DNA of 64,000 nt from an uncultured Fretibacterium sp. (lineage in GTDB: Bacteria > Synergistota > Synergistia > Synergistales > Aminobacteriaceae): NCBI GenBank assembly GCA_946183145.1, contig CAMGZM010000005.1, forward strand, positions 62,001 through 126,000. The letters run 5' to 3'. This document shows positions 16,836-27,862 of this stretch, in pieces. The stretch's first letter is position 1. The number at the start of each line of letters is the position of its first letter. Position numbers and translations under genes: made by a program. The notes beneath the pieces are model-generated. The model was not told the origin of the DNA and searched no databases. It saw nothing but the letters and a program-made list of their open reading frames with translations.

Positions 16836-17315
16836 TCATTCCTTTCTTCCGAACGATATTACTTTGTTGTAGCCTTCAGGTAAATATTCATAAATGAGCG
16901 TATATACGGCACTGCTTAAGCGGTTAAGAGTGTGGCAGATATTCAGCGCGTCTTCATGGCCGAATGTCCTCACAGCGCATAACTCAGCCTCACGAACGAG
17001 AGTCCGCAGAAGATTCATCATGGCCGACTCCCGTCCCATCTCATAATGAGGGAGAATATGACTCAGCCCGTAATATTCCGCCGGATTATGTGAACGCCTA
17101 TAAAGCTCCTCCGAGTCAATCCCCCTTAACGTGAATCCGCCCTCAAAAATTTTCCCGCAAGCCTCGCAACGCTGAATACGATTCACAACCGCTTTCACCT
17201 CTTCAAGGTCAGCAATAAATTTCGGAGATTGTGAGTCCGTCTGCAAAAATATTATTTGTGCGTTAAGGCTGTCGAGTTTTCCCCGTAATTCTATTCGCGG
17301 TGAGTCCTTTGTCAT
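16836..17315 (-). CDS. EutT-like corrinoid adenosyltransferase family protein
   Basis: This 159-residue protein resembles the C-terminal two thirds of Eut[17 protein letters not shown], then a CEAC pair, then [28 protein letters not shown], and the terminal [12 protein letters not shown]. EutT transfers an adenosyl group from ATP to cob(I)alamin. Only a Cys-x2-Cys of the usual H-x11-CC-x2-C metal motif is seen, and the N-terminal third of EutT is missing. It overlaps argF by 4 nt (ATGA) and precedes the sulfhydrylase by 4 nt. No ethanolamine genes are visible; a link to B12-dependent ornithine metabolism or to NrdJ is possible but unproven. Confidence 0.7.
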   Translation of the reverse strand: MTKDSPRIELRGKLDSLNAQIIFLQTDSQSPKFIADLEEVKAVVNRIQRCEACGKIFEGGFTLRGIDSEELYRRSHNPAEYYGLSHILPHYEMGRESAMMNLLRTLVREAELCAVRTFGHEDALNICHTLNRLSSAVYTLIYEYLPEGYNKVISFGRKE

Positions 17316-18247
17316 GAGAGTGTAGCAACCATTACGGCTTTTATCGTGTGCATTCTGTTTTCTGCCTCGTCAAAAACTTTTGAGCATTCTGACTCGAAAA
17401 CTTCCTCTGTAACCTCTGCACCTTTCACAGCGGGGAGGCAGTGAAGAAATATTGTTGTGCTTTTTCCCGTTGCTTTCATGATTTCGGCTGTAACCTGCCA
17501 CGCTCCCAAAAGTTTATAGCGTTCTTCTTTGAGTGCTTCCTCACCCATTGAGACCCATACATCTGTATATATAGCGTCAGCACCTTTTACGGCCTCGTAA
17601 GGGTCATTGATGATTGTGATTGTTGAATGTGAAGCGATTTCCCGGCATTTCGTGAGCAAATTTTCATCAGGCTCTAATTCTTTTGGCGTGCTGATAACGT
17701 AATCGATTCCCATTTTCGCGCACCCAATCATTAAAGCGTTGCTCATGTTGTTACGGCCATCACCCAAATACGCGAGCTTGAGTCCCCTGAGAGTCCCAAA
17801 ATTTTCGCGCAATGTCAGGAAGTCAGCGAGAACTTGAGTCGGATGATCTGAGTCCGTGAGTCCATTCCAGACGGGAACGCCGGAATATTTCGCGAGGTCT
17901 TCTACGGTTGACTGCTTGAAGCCCCGGAACTCTATGCCGTCGAACATTCGCCCTAATACGCGCGCTGTGTCTTTCACGTCTTCTTTTGCGCCGAGCTGAA
18001 TATCGTTCTTGTTGAGATATTCCGGGAATGCTCCTTCATCGTTGCACGCTACTGTGAATGCGCATCGTGTTCTTGTTGATGACTTCTCGAATATGAGCGC
18101 GATATTTTTCCCCGCGAGAAGATTACCGCGAATGCCTGAACGTTTCTTTGCTTTGAGGTCAGCTGAAAGTTTGAGGAGATAATCTATTTCATCCGGCGTG
18201 AAGTCCATTAGAGTCAGGAAACTTTTACCCCTGAGATTTTGTGCCAT
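17312..18247 (-). CDS. argF: Ornithine carbamoyltransferase
   Basis: The 311-residue protein has the carbamoyl-phosphate motif SSTRTR at 56-61, the HPTQ motif near 135, and the ornithine-binding HCLPAVKG near 270. It condenses carbamoyl phosphate with ornithine to citrulline, or runs backwards in arginine fermentation, which would be called arcB; the sequence alone does not decide the direction. The start has AGGAGG 9 nt upstream. It is the first gene of the argF/EutT-like/sulfhydrylase unit, behind an extended -10 promoter. Confidence 0.95.
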   Translation of the reverse strand: MAQNLRGKSFLTLMDFTPDEIDYLLKLSADLKAKKRSGIRGNLLAGKNIALIFEKSSTRTRCAFTVACNDEGAFPEYLNKNDIQLGAKEDVKDTARVLGRMFDGIEFRGFKQSTVEDLAKYSGVPVWNGLTDSDHPTQVLADFLTLRENFGTLRGLKLAYLGDGRNNMSNALMIGCAKMGIDYVISTPKELEPDENLLTKCREIASHSTITIINDPYEAVKGADAIYTDVWVSMGEEALKEERYKLLGAWQVTAEIMKATGKSTTIFLHCLPAVKGAEVTEEVFESECSKVFDEAENRMHTIKAVMVATLS

Positions 18248-18286
18248 TGTTCCGGCCTCCTGTGTGTGAATGTGTGAATGCCTGCG

Positions 18287-18295
18287 ATTATAGCA
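18287..18295 (-). promoter_or_regulatory. Extended -10 promoter of the argF unit
   Basis: On the minus strand the sequence reads TGCTATAAT, about 40 nt upstream of the argF start. A clear -35 is not seen. The same 9-mer occurs at three other promoters in the window. Confidence 0.55.
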
Positions 18296-18345
18296 CCGTG
18301 TGTTAAACTATCAGCATAATAAAATCATAAGGAGGACTCTTGACA

Positions 18346-19336
18346 ATGATGGAAAAATCTGCGTATAATCAGCCAACAGCGTAATTTATTCCTTGATGTC
18401 GCGAAAGGGATTGCGATAATTCTTGTGGTAATCGGCCATGTACCTGCCGTCAGCAAAGTAATCCGTTATATCGTTTATTCGTTTCATATGCCTTTCTTCA
18501 TGTTCATTTCTGGTATGGTGTTCTCGCTCAAGTTCCATGAATTTCCTTCTCACAATTTCAGCACATCACGCGAAATCATGAAGTCAGTGCGCGGACTCTT
18601 AGTTCCGTTTTTAAGTTGGGCATTAATTATAGGCTTCATAAACTACAGTGCCGGAATACTCGAATATTTTATGAGTGTTATAGAGGGCCGTAACGGTTTA
18701 TGGTTTTTTCTTGGGCTTTTCTACTGCCGGATATTTTTTGTGCTGGTTCACAAGTCTTACATAAAGTTTTTCCGAAAGTATTCTGTTATTTCCCTCATAG
18801 CCTTTATGACAGCGGCTTATACTGCTGCTCTTCTGCTCGTACCTGCTGAATTTACGTTTATGCAGATAGGAGCATTCAGAACGTATTTTCCGTATTTTGC
18901 CTCAGGAGTCTTTCTATATTATTTTCGTGAAAGATTCGCAGATTTTCTTGAAAGTATCCCATTTAACATAATTATTCTGATTCTTTTTCTTATACTTGCG
19001 ACTTTATGCTATGTATACAGGTTTAGTCTTTCTGAAGATGAACTTGCAGAAATTCCGCGGCATATGCTGATAATCTTAAAGGTATTAACAAGAGTTACAG
19101 CTGTTTTCGGAACTTTGATTGCGTTGTCCATAACGTTGTTTATATTTCGCTCAAACTTCAAGCATGTTATTTCTTTCTTAGCGGCTACAGGAAAAATGAC
19201 AATAGGAATATACGTTTTTCACGGCTATTTCTGTGAAATGTTCCCGCCTGTGATATTTCCTCTTTCTGTCAGCATAATCCTAACCATGATCACGGAGAAA
19301 ATACCCGTTGTGCGCTCTCTGCTTCTTGGGAAATAA
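18346..19336 (+). pseudogene. Acyltransferase-3 family membrane protein with an N-terminal frameshift
   Basis: The protein body, about 320 residues and eight to ten membrane segments, has the acyltransferase-3 start QRNLFLDVAKGIAIILVVIGH and the SFHMPFFMFISG motif with its conserved His residues. Members O-acylate cell-surface sugars or lipids. The only start with a ribosome-binding site (GGAGG at 18331, ATG 18346) is in another frame and stops after 12 codons. The interval 18346-19336 is 991 nt, one more than a multiple of three, so a single extra base near 18376-18382 explains it. The GTG at 18425 would omit the first catalytic motif. Either a recent mutation or an assembly error. Confidence 0.75.
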
Positions 19337-19396
19337 ATTATGAGATATTCCGCGCCGTGTTAAGATAATCAGCAAAAACTCACAGGAGGAATCATT

Positions 19397-20440
19397 ATGG
19401 GAGTACTGAAACATTACCGTGAATTATTGCCCGTAACCGACAAAACGCCCGCAGTAAATCTTGAAGAGGGAATGACACCGCTAATCTATTTGCCCCGCGT
19501 AAGTGAAAGATTAGGCATAAAGTTATACGGAAAATTTGAGGGCTGCAACCCGTCCGGCTCATTCAAGGATCGCGGTATGGTTCTCGCAGTCGCAAAAGCA
19601 TTAGAGGACGGAAAACGCGCCGTGATTTGCGCCTCAACAGGAAACACATCAGCGTCAGCAGCAGCATACGCGGCGAGTCAGGGCATACCGTGCTTTGTGT
19701 TGCTTCCCGCCGGAAAAGTCGCGCTCGGAAAATTGGCGCAGGCATTAATGTACGGTGCAAAAGTTATTGCCGTAAAAGGAAATTTTGACCGTGCTTTAGA
19801 GTTGGCGAGGGAAGGTGCAGAGAAAACCGGCTGTGCTATGGTCAACAGCGTAAACCCTTATCGTCTTATCGGACAGCGTTCGGGGGCTTGGGAGATTTGC
19901 GACGTTCTCGGACATGCTCCCGATTGGCACGCAATACCCGTAGGCAACGCGGGAAATATCTCGGCATATTGGGCGGGGTACAACGAGTATCACAAGCTCG
20001 GAAAAATTAACGCGCTCCCGAAAATGATGGGCTTTCAGGCTGAAGGAGCTGCTCCCCTCGTCTACAACAAGCCCTGCCCTAATCCCGAAACAGTAGCGAC
20101 CGCAATACGAATCGGAAATCCCGTTAGCGCACACTTAGCACGCGCTGCAGTCAGTGAGTCCGGCGGAGAATTTAACGCTGTAACAGACGAACAGATTTTA
20201 GAGGCTCAAAGGATTCTTGCGGCTGAAGGCGGAGTGTTCGCAGAGCCTGCATCATGCGCACCGTTGGCGGGACTCCTCAAGCTGAAACGTTCAGGAAGAC
20301 TCCCGGAAGGAATCACAGTAACAATGATTCTCACAGGAAACGGCCTCAAAGACCCCGACACGGCCATGTCTCAAGTAGGAAGGCCGATAGAGATCAACGA
20401 CACGTTAGAAGACTTGATGCGGGTGCTTGAGGGAAAATGA
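19397..20440 (+). CDS. thrC: Threonine synthase
   Basis: A 347-residue fold-type II PLP enzyme with the cofactor lysine Lys57 in NPSGSFKDRGM, the phosphate-binding pocket around GNAGNISAYW, and a C-terminal ILTGNGLKDP segment, all typical of the short-form ThrC. It converts O-phosphohomoserine to threonine. The start has AGGAGG 9 nt upstream. The next gene, thrB, overlaps by 4 nt (ATGA), giving the product-then-substrate order thrC-thrB. Confidence 0.95.
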   Translation: MGVLKHYRELLPVTDKTPAVNLEEGMTPLIYLPRVSERLGIKLYGKFEGCNPSGSFKDRGMVLAVAKALEDGKRAVICASTGNTSASAAAYAASQGIPCFVLLPAGKVALGKLAQALMYGAKVIAVKGNFDRALELAREGAEKTGCAMVNSVNPYRLIGQRSGAWEICDVLGHAPDWHAIPVGNAGNISAYWAGYNEYHKLGKINALPKMMGFQAEGAAPLVYNKPCPNPETVATAIRIGNPVSAHLARAAVSESGGEFNAVTDEQILEAQRILAAEGGVFAEPASCAPLAGLLKLKRSGRLPEGITVTMILTGNGLKDPDTAMSQVGRPIEINDTLEDLMRVLEGK

Positions 20441-21348
20441 TACGGCTGAAAATTCCTGCCACAACCGCAAATCTCGGTTCAGGTTTCGACACTCTCGGAA
20501 TGGCTCTCAATCTCTACAACATTTTCACGGTGAAAGAAATCCTGCCTGAAGGTGAATACACGTCCGAAATTTGGGGCGAGGGTGTTGACCTCCTCAAAGA
20601 CGCAAGCAAGAACATGCTCGTAACAAGCTACATTAAAGCGTGTGAGGAATGGAATGCAACAACAAAGGGATTCGCTTTTGAGAGCTGTAACGCTGTGCCG
20701 TTGAATCGCGGACTCGGAAGTTCATCAACTGCTGTAGTTGCGGGCGTGATGATTGCGGATATATTATCGGGCGTGAAACATGATGAGGCTGAATTATTGC
20801 GTGTCATGACGAAAATCGAGGGGCATCCGGATAATGTTGTGCCATGCTACACGGGTGGAATGACTGTATCTTGCTGGGACGGCGAGTCATTGCGCTATGT
20901 GAGGCTGCCTGCATTGCCGGAAGATCTGAACGTTATCGCCGCTGTTCCTGATTTCGAGGTCAGAACGGAGGACGCAAGAAGGATTTTGCCCGAAAGTGTG
21001 CCGTTCCGTGATGCTGTCTTCAACGTGAGTCACGCAAGTATTCTTTGCGCTGCGTGGGCTATGGGAAGATGGGACTTGCTGAGAGTCGGAATGGAGGACA
21101 GGCTTCACCAGGCTCACAGGGCTAAACTTTTTCCGGGCGAAACGGGAGAAAAGTTCTTCAGCGAGATTGCGAATCACCCGGACTGTGTTGCAACGGCGAT
21201 TTCAGGTTCAGGACCTACGATGATTGCGATCGTTCGAGGCAAACCCGGCAAGCTCTCTCAGGCAATGTGCAGAATCTTCACGGAAGGCGGAGCAGGCTCA
21301 CATTTCTTTGTGCTTAACTGTACGTCTTGCGGCGCGTCTGCTGAGTGA
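20437..21348 (+). CDS. thrB: Homoserine kinase
   Basis: A 303-residue GHMP kinase: the N-terminus IPATTANLGSGFDTLGMAL, the phosphate-binding loop LNRGLGSSSTAVVAG near residue 90, and the C-terminal SGSGPTMIAI motif. It phosphorylates homoserine for ThrC. A terminator follows 12 nt after the stop. Confidence 0.95.
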   Translation: MIRLKIPATTANLGSGFDTLGMALNLYNIFTVKEILPEGEYTSEIWGEGVDLLKDASKNMLVTSYIKACEEWNATTKGFAFESCNAVPLNRGLGSSSTAVVAGVMIADILSGVKHDEAELLRVMTKIEGHPDNVVPCYTGGMTVSCWDGESLRYVRLPALPEDLNVIAAVPDFEVRTEDARRILPESVPFRDAVFNVSHASILCAAWAMGRWDLLRVGMEDRLHQAHRAKLFPGETGEKFFSEIANHPDCVATAISGSGPTMIAIVRGKPGKLSQAMCRIFTEGGAGSHFFVLNCTSCGASAE

Positions 21349-21354
21349 GTCAAC

Positions 21355-21391
21355 AAAAATCCCCTCCGGCCATGTGTCAGAGGGGAAAATT
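21355..21391. terminator. Bidirectional terminator between thrB and the exported-protein gene
   Basis: TCCCCTC (21360-21366) pairs with GAGGGGA (21380-21386). The stem is flanked by AAAAA on the left and AAAATTTTT on the right, so it can act on both strands: for thrB on plus and for the exported protein ending at 21393 on minus. Confidence 0.85.
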
Positions 21392-21392
21392 T

Positions 21393-21926
21393 TTAGTCGT
21401 CCCATTTGTCTGTCTTGTAGATTACCTGAATGAATTTGCTTGTCAGTGAGCTTCCCGGGAATCTTTTCGACATCTCAGAGTTGTACGTTAATGTTATTGT
21501 CGTATACTTGTCGGGAGTCCATACATTTTTCAGCATGATTTTTCCCGCCGCCCTTATGTTTGCTGTGGGAGTCTCCTGCGTTTTTCCGTATAATGCGTTC
21601 ATTCCCTTCCTTAACGCCTCGTAAAATTTCCTGTCATACTCTGCGTTTCCCATGCTCTGAAGATACACGCTCTTTGTTTTCAGCAGCTTGTTTTTGTGGA
21701 AGCCGAATATGAACGTCGCCGGATAATTCTCAAACATTCCTTCCATTGTGAGAGAGTCTTTACGCGGGGTTAAGACTTTTGCGCCGCTGTTCTCCATTCG
21801 TTTTTGAGTCCGTGCGTATGTATGCCCGAAAGGAAGCGACAAAAACGCCTCCGAGCTGTTCGAGGCCGCGAATGACTCACACACCAAAAGTGCCATAAGT
21901 ATCACCGCAAGTATTATCTTCCTCAT
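21393..21926 (-). CDS. Exported protein of unknown function
   Basis: The 177-residue protein begins with a signal peptide (MRKIILAVILMALLVCESFAAS, cleavage probably after FAA or FA) and has no further membrane segment. The mature part contains a repeated Phe/Tyr-Tyr pattern (MEGMFENYPATFIFGF, YDRKFYEALRKGMNALYG) and many Lys residues. No family is recognised. It overlaps the hicB antitoxin gene by 4 nt, so the secreted protein is expressed downstream of a toxin-antitoxin pair. Confidence 0.8.
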   Translation of the reverse strand: MRKIILAVILMALLVCESFAASNSSEAFLSLPFGHTYARTQKRMENSGAKVLTPRKDSLTMEGMFENYPATFIFGFHKNKLLKTKSVYLQSMGNAEYDRKFYEALRKGMNALYGKTQETPTANIRAAGKIMLKNVWTPDKYTTITLTYNSEMSKRFPGSSLTSKFIQVIYKTDKWDD

Positions 21927-22123
21927 CTCATCACCTCATGTGCAGGAATCTCACGCCCTAAAATTTCTGCCGTTTCTATCCATTCCGAGACAATAACGCC
22001 GGAATTTTTCAGGGCTTCTTCAAGCGTATCACCGTCGGCCATGCACCCGGCTAATTCGGGGACTTCTGCTATAAATTTCCCGTCATCATCTGACCAGTAT
22101 ATTATTCTCGTATATTTGTCCAT
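21923..22123 (-). CDS. hicB: HicB-type antitoxin
   Basis: A 66-residue protein with the HicB partial-RNase-H-like fold pattern: RIIYWSDDDGKFIAEVPELAGCMADGDTLEEALKN. It lacks the C-terminal DNA-binding tail that many HicB proteins have. It sits 15 nt downstream of the HicA-like gene. It should neutralise the HicA toxin by direct binding. Confidence 0.85.
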   Translation of the reverse strand: MDKYTRIIYWSDDDGKFIAEVPELAGCMADGDTLEEALKNSGVIVSEWIETAEILGREIPAHEVMR

Positions 22124-22138
22124 GATATTATCTTCCTC

Positions 22139-22387
22139 TCAGAACATCAGCTTGTACTTCTGAATTATTCCGCGCACCTGCTTAACCTGATATGCTTTTG
22201 CTTTGCCGTTGTCGGATTGTATATTGATGATTTCCGCTATGCCCTCGCGCCAGTAAACATAATGACTTCCCTTGACCCTGTAACTGAAGCCAAGAACATC
22301 AAGCAATTTCTGCAAGTCAGAAAACAGAATGTTATTGTCCTTCCTGCCATCCATAACAGAAGCAAATATTTTCGGTGTTTGTGTCAT
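22139..22387 (-). CDS. hicA: HicA-like mRNA interferase toxin
   Basis: An 82-residue protein with the HicA double-stranded-RNA-binding-like core: LQKLLDVLGFSYRVKGSHYVYWREG, where the catalytic His is in GSHY, and a C-terminal YQVKQVRGIIQKY helix. An N-terminal extension of about 20 residues precedes the core. Order hicA-hicB is the usual one. It begins 3 nt after the upstream exported-protein gene, so both are probably cotranscribed. Confidence 0.8.
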   Translation of the reverse strand: MTQTPKIFASVMDGRKDNNILFSDLQKLLDVLGFSYRVKGSHYVYWREGIAEIINIQSDNGKAKAYQVKQVRGIIQKYKLMF

Positions 22388-22390
22388 GTG

Positions 22391-22738
22391 TTAAAACTCC
22401 CACTCCAAATAGCGCGCAGTTTTCGCCTCCTCGCCAGTTCCGTAGCTGAAAAATCCCTTGAACCTTCTCGATGATCTACGCTTGATTTTCGCCGTCAATA
22501 ATTCAGCCCTCGCTATTACACGATAATTACGGTCAAGAAATACCATTGTCCCCCCGAAATTCACGTTATACTTTGAAGGGTTCTTTATCGTTACGCTTAA
22601 CCCTTTGAACGTGTACGATACCGCGCTGAATGAGAGTCTTTTTCCGCGTATAGCTCCGTCCCTGATTACGGCCTCAGAAATTCCCGAGCAAATCATCACT
22701 GCAAGAATTGCCGCCGCGAATGAAAATCCCTTCTTCAT
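22391..22738 (-). CDS. Small exported protein of unknown function
   Basis: A 115-residue protein with an N-terminal signal peptide (MKKGFSFAAAILAVMICSGISEA). The mature part resembles a beta-sandwich pattern (LSVTIKNPSKYNVNFGGTMVFLDRNYRVIARAEL), with the alternating hydrophobic strands and late basic patch seen in FxLYD-type domains; this is only a resemblance. It is first in a minus-strand unit with hicA, hicB and another exported protein. Confidence 0.75.
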   Translation of the reverse strand: MKKGFSFAAAILAVMICSGISEAVIRDGAIRGKRLSFSAVSYTFKGLSVTIKNPSKYNVNFGGTMVFLDRNYRVIARAELLTAKIKRRSSRRFKGFFSYGTGEEAKTARYLEWEF

Positions 22739-22779
22739 TTTTTCCCCGCTCCCTGTGAAAATTATTCCGTGATGCGAAA

Positions 22780-22788
22780 ATTATAACA
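22780..22788 (-). promoter_or_regulatory. Extended -10 promoter of the hicAB unit
   Basis: The minus strand reads TGTTATAAT, an extended -10 with a full TATAAT, about 42 nt before the start of the exported-protein gene. The matching -35 is poor. Confidence 0.5.
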
Positions 22789-22805
22789 GCAAGGAGTTTT
22801 TACGA

Positions 22806-23294
22806 ATGAATGACGCAAACCGCCCGCCGTTTTTCCCTATGATGATAAATTTATCCGGGCAAAGAGTTTTGATTGTAGGCGGAGGAAATGTAGCCTCAAG
22901 ACGAGCTTTTACCCTCAAAAAATGCAGCGCGGAAATCGTTGCTGTGAGTCCGAAATTCAGCCGCGATTTCCCCCCCGTCGCAAAAAGAATCGAACGCGAA
23001 TTTGACTCCTCAGATCTTACGCCGGATTTTTCGCTCGTAATTGCCGCCACGAATGACCGAATCACAAACCACAAAATTTTTCTCATGGCCGCCGATATGA
23101 ATCTTCCTGTTAATGTCGCTGACTGCAAAGAGGAATGTACGTTTTTTTTCCCGTCAATGATAGATTTCGGATCAGTATGTGCGTCAGTATGCAGCGCGGG
23201 CGAGTCTCCGTCATTGACTCACAGGCTTTCGGAACGTCTGCGAAAAGTTTGGCCTATATGGATTACTGAGGAAAATACGCATAAAATACGCTGA
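22806..23294 (+). CDS. Precorrin-2 dehydrogenase-like (siroheme synthase N-terminal domain)
   Basis: The 162-residue protein has a Rossmann NAD-binding motif VLIVGGGNVASRRA, the conserved FFFPSMIDFGSV (counterpart of FxxPA) and AGESPSLTHRLSERLR. This matches the N-terminal domain of CysG and stand-alone Met8/SirC-type enzymes. It oxidises precorrin-2 to sirohydrochlorin in siroheme or cobalamin synthesis. It lacks the C-terminal methyltransferase half of CysG. It stands alone, with AAGGAG 11 nt upstream. Confidence 0.9.
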   Translation: MNDANRPPFFPMMINLSGQRVLIVGGGNVASRRAFTLKKCSAEIVAVSPKFSRDFPPVAKRIEREFDSSDLTPDFSLVIAATNDRITNHKIFLMAADMNLPVNVADCKEECTFFFPSMIDFGSVCASVCSAGESPSLTHRLSERLRKVWPIWITEENTHKIR

Positions 23295-23321
23295 TTGACT
23301 GAGTTTTCACTGTGCTATAAT
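23295..23321 (+). promoter_or_regulatory. First promoter (P1) upstream of the LysM/M23 gene
   Basis: TTGACT (23295-23300) and TATAAT (23316-23321) are 15 nt apart, slightly short, but the -10 is extended (TGCTATAAT). It overlaps the stop codon of the preceding gene. Confidence 0.5.
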
Positions 23322-23385
23322 TTCCGCATTCGGGAGCAGGTGAACTCATTGTTTCGGTGTAAGTATTTATGACTAGTTAGGGCTA

Positions 23386-23394
23386 TGCTATAAT
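23386..23394 (+). promoter_or_regulatory. Second promoter (P2) upstream of the LysM/M23 gene
   Basis: A second copy of TGCTATAAT lies 73 nt downstream of P1 and about 95 nt before the start codon; TTTATG sits 17 nt upstream as a weak -35. The 194 bp between the two genes otherwise shows no ORF. Confidence 0.5.
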
Positions 23395-23488
23395 GCTTAG
23401 TGTCCAATCATGATTTCACAATTTCAGAGGTATCAAAATTTCATGTCGTAAATTACGTAATTGCGCGGCAAGTCGGGAGGAATCTTTT

Positions 23489-26702
<3,214 letters not shown>

Positions 26703-26710
26703 AGCACATA

Positions 26711-27862
26711 ATGAAGGCTGTAAAAATTTTCGTGCTGATGATGTTTGTGATGTCAGCAAGTATTTCAATGGCATCGGAAGCAGTCCCAGACCCTGACAAC
26801 AATCCCGGCTCATCACGTCAGATGATGGGTCAGATAGAGCAGATAATATACGGCTATGTGGCAAAGGGAGGACTGATTGAGCGTCTCGGAAAAGTTGAGG
26901 AGGATTTATTCGGGAGGAGTCTTCCCGGAACAATCGCGGAAAGGCACGCGGCAATCCTGAATTTTCTTGAGAACGGAACAGATGAGCAGCCTTCTATGAT
27001 ATTCAAGCTCGGTGTAGCTGAGTGGGTAGTCGACAAAAAGATTCGCGCCTCTCAACCAGCCGTGAAAAGACTTGAGGACTTAGAGACAAACTTAACAGGA
27101 GCTTCACGCGCCGGAAATCCTATAGTAATGAGGGTTGAAAGTTTGCTTGCGACTCTCGTCATGGATCCTGTAACAGCAGTCCCCGTAACAATTCCCGCAA
27201 ACACCGTGATGAAATTCCGATTTATGGACGAATTAAGCCCCGCGAAATCAAAGGCCGGGGATTCAGTGAGGCTTGAGCTTACTGATGACTTGATCGTGAA
27301 TCAGAATCTCGTAGCTCCTGCAGGGTCATTGCTTGTTACGGAAGTAAGAGCGGTGAAACGTCCCGGCATGTTCGGTATGCCCGGTGAAGTCAGGCTCTCT
27401 TTCAATGAGTTAAAGCCCCTCGGCCCGCAGAAAGCCCCCGTTTGTATCGGCAAAGAGTCAGAAAGAGCCGTAAAGAGTGCGCGTGTAGCAGGCGGAAGGG
27501 GTGAAGGCGCAGTAATCGGAGCAGGAGCAGCAAGCATAGCAGGAGCTGTATTGCTCGGCCCTGTAGGACTCGTAAGCGGCATGTTCATTCGCGGGAACTC
27601 GATAAAAATCCCGGTCGGCTCAGTAACATTTGTGCAGACTTCCGGGGATTGCACGGTCGCGGCGTACCCTATACCTATCAGCCTTCAGACTCCCGACACA
27701 AGCATAACGACAAAAGAAACTGTGAAGGAAGATACATCATCAGGAGGCTATAACCCTAACCGTGATACGATAATCAAGGGGGACGTTTTCAAACAGGATA
27801 ACGGAACGCCCTCAAATTCAGGAGGAGACTTTGAGCTTCCGCCAGAACAAAATGTTAATTAG
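26711..27862 (+). CDS. Exported protein with a beta-rich stabilising domain, function unknown
   Basis: A 383-residue protein with a signal peptide (MKAVKIFVLMMFVMSASISMA). Residues about 30-140 are helical. A beta-rich module follows (about 155-260: PANTVMKFRFMDELSPAKSKAGDSVRLEL.. with the AGSLLVTEVRAVKRPGMFGMPGEVRL segment) of a kind I recall from envelope proteins of several phyla. A Gly/Ala hairpin (about 272-300) and a low-complexity tail come last. AAGGAGG lies near the end of pyrG. Its end overlaps the next gene by 32 nt. It probably acts in the periplasm or on the outer membrane; no activity can be assigned. Confidence 0.75.
   Translation: MKAVKIFVLMMFVMSASISMASEAVPDPDNNPGSSRQMMGQIEQIIYGYVAKGGLIERLGKVEEDLFGRSLPGTIAERHAAILNFLENGTDEQPSMIFKLGVAEWVVDKKIRASQPAVKRLEDLETNLTGASRAGNPIVMRVESLLATLVMDPVTAVPVTIPANTVMKFRFMDELSPAKSKAGDSVRLELTDDLIVNQNLVAPAGSLLVTEVRAVKRPGMFGMPGEVRLSFNELKPLGPQKAPVCIGKESERAVKSARVAGGRGEGAVIGAGAASIAGAVLLGPVGLVSGMFIRGNSIKIPVGSVTFVQTSGDCTVAAYPIPISLQTPDTSITTKETVKEDTSSGGYNPNRDTIIKGDVFKQDNGTPSNSGGDFELPPEQNVN

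Noticed and set aside
18425-19336. GTG 18425 as the true start of the acyltransferase
   Set aside because: It would remove the conserved first motif, which is present upstream in the same frame, and has no ribosome-binding site.
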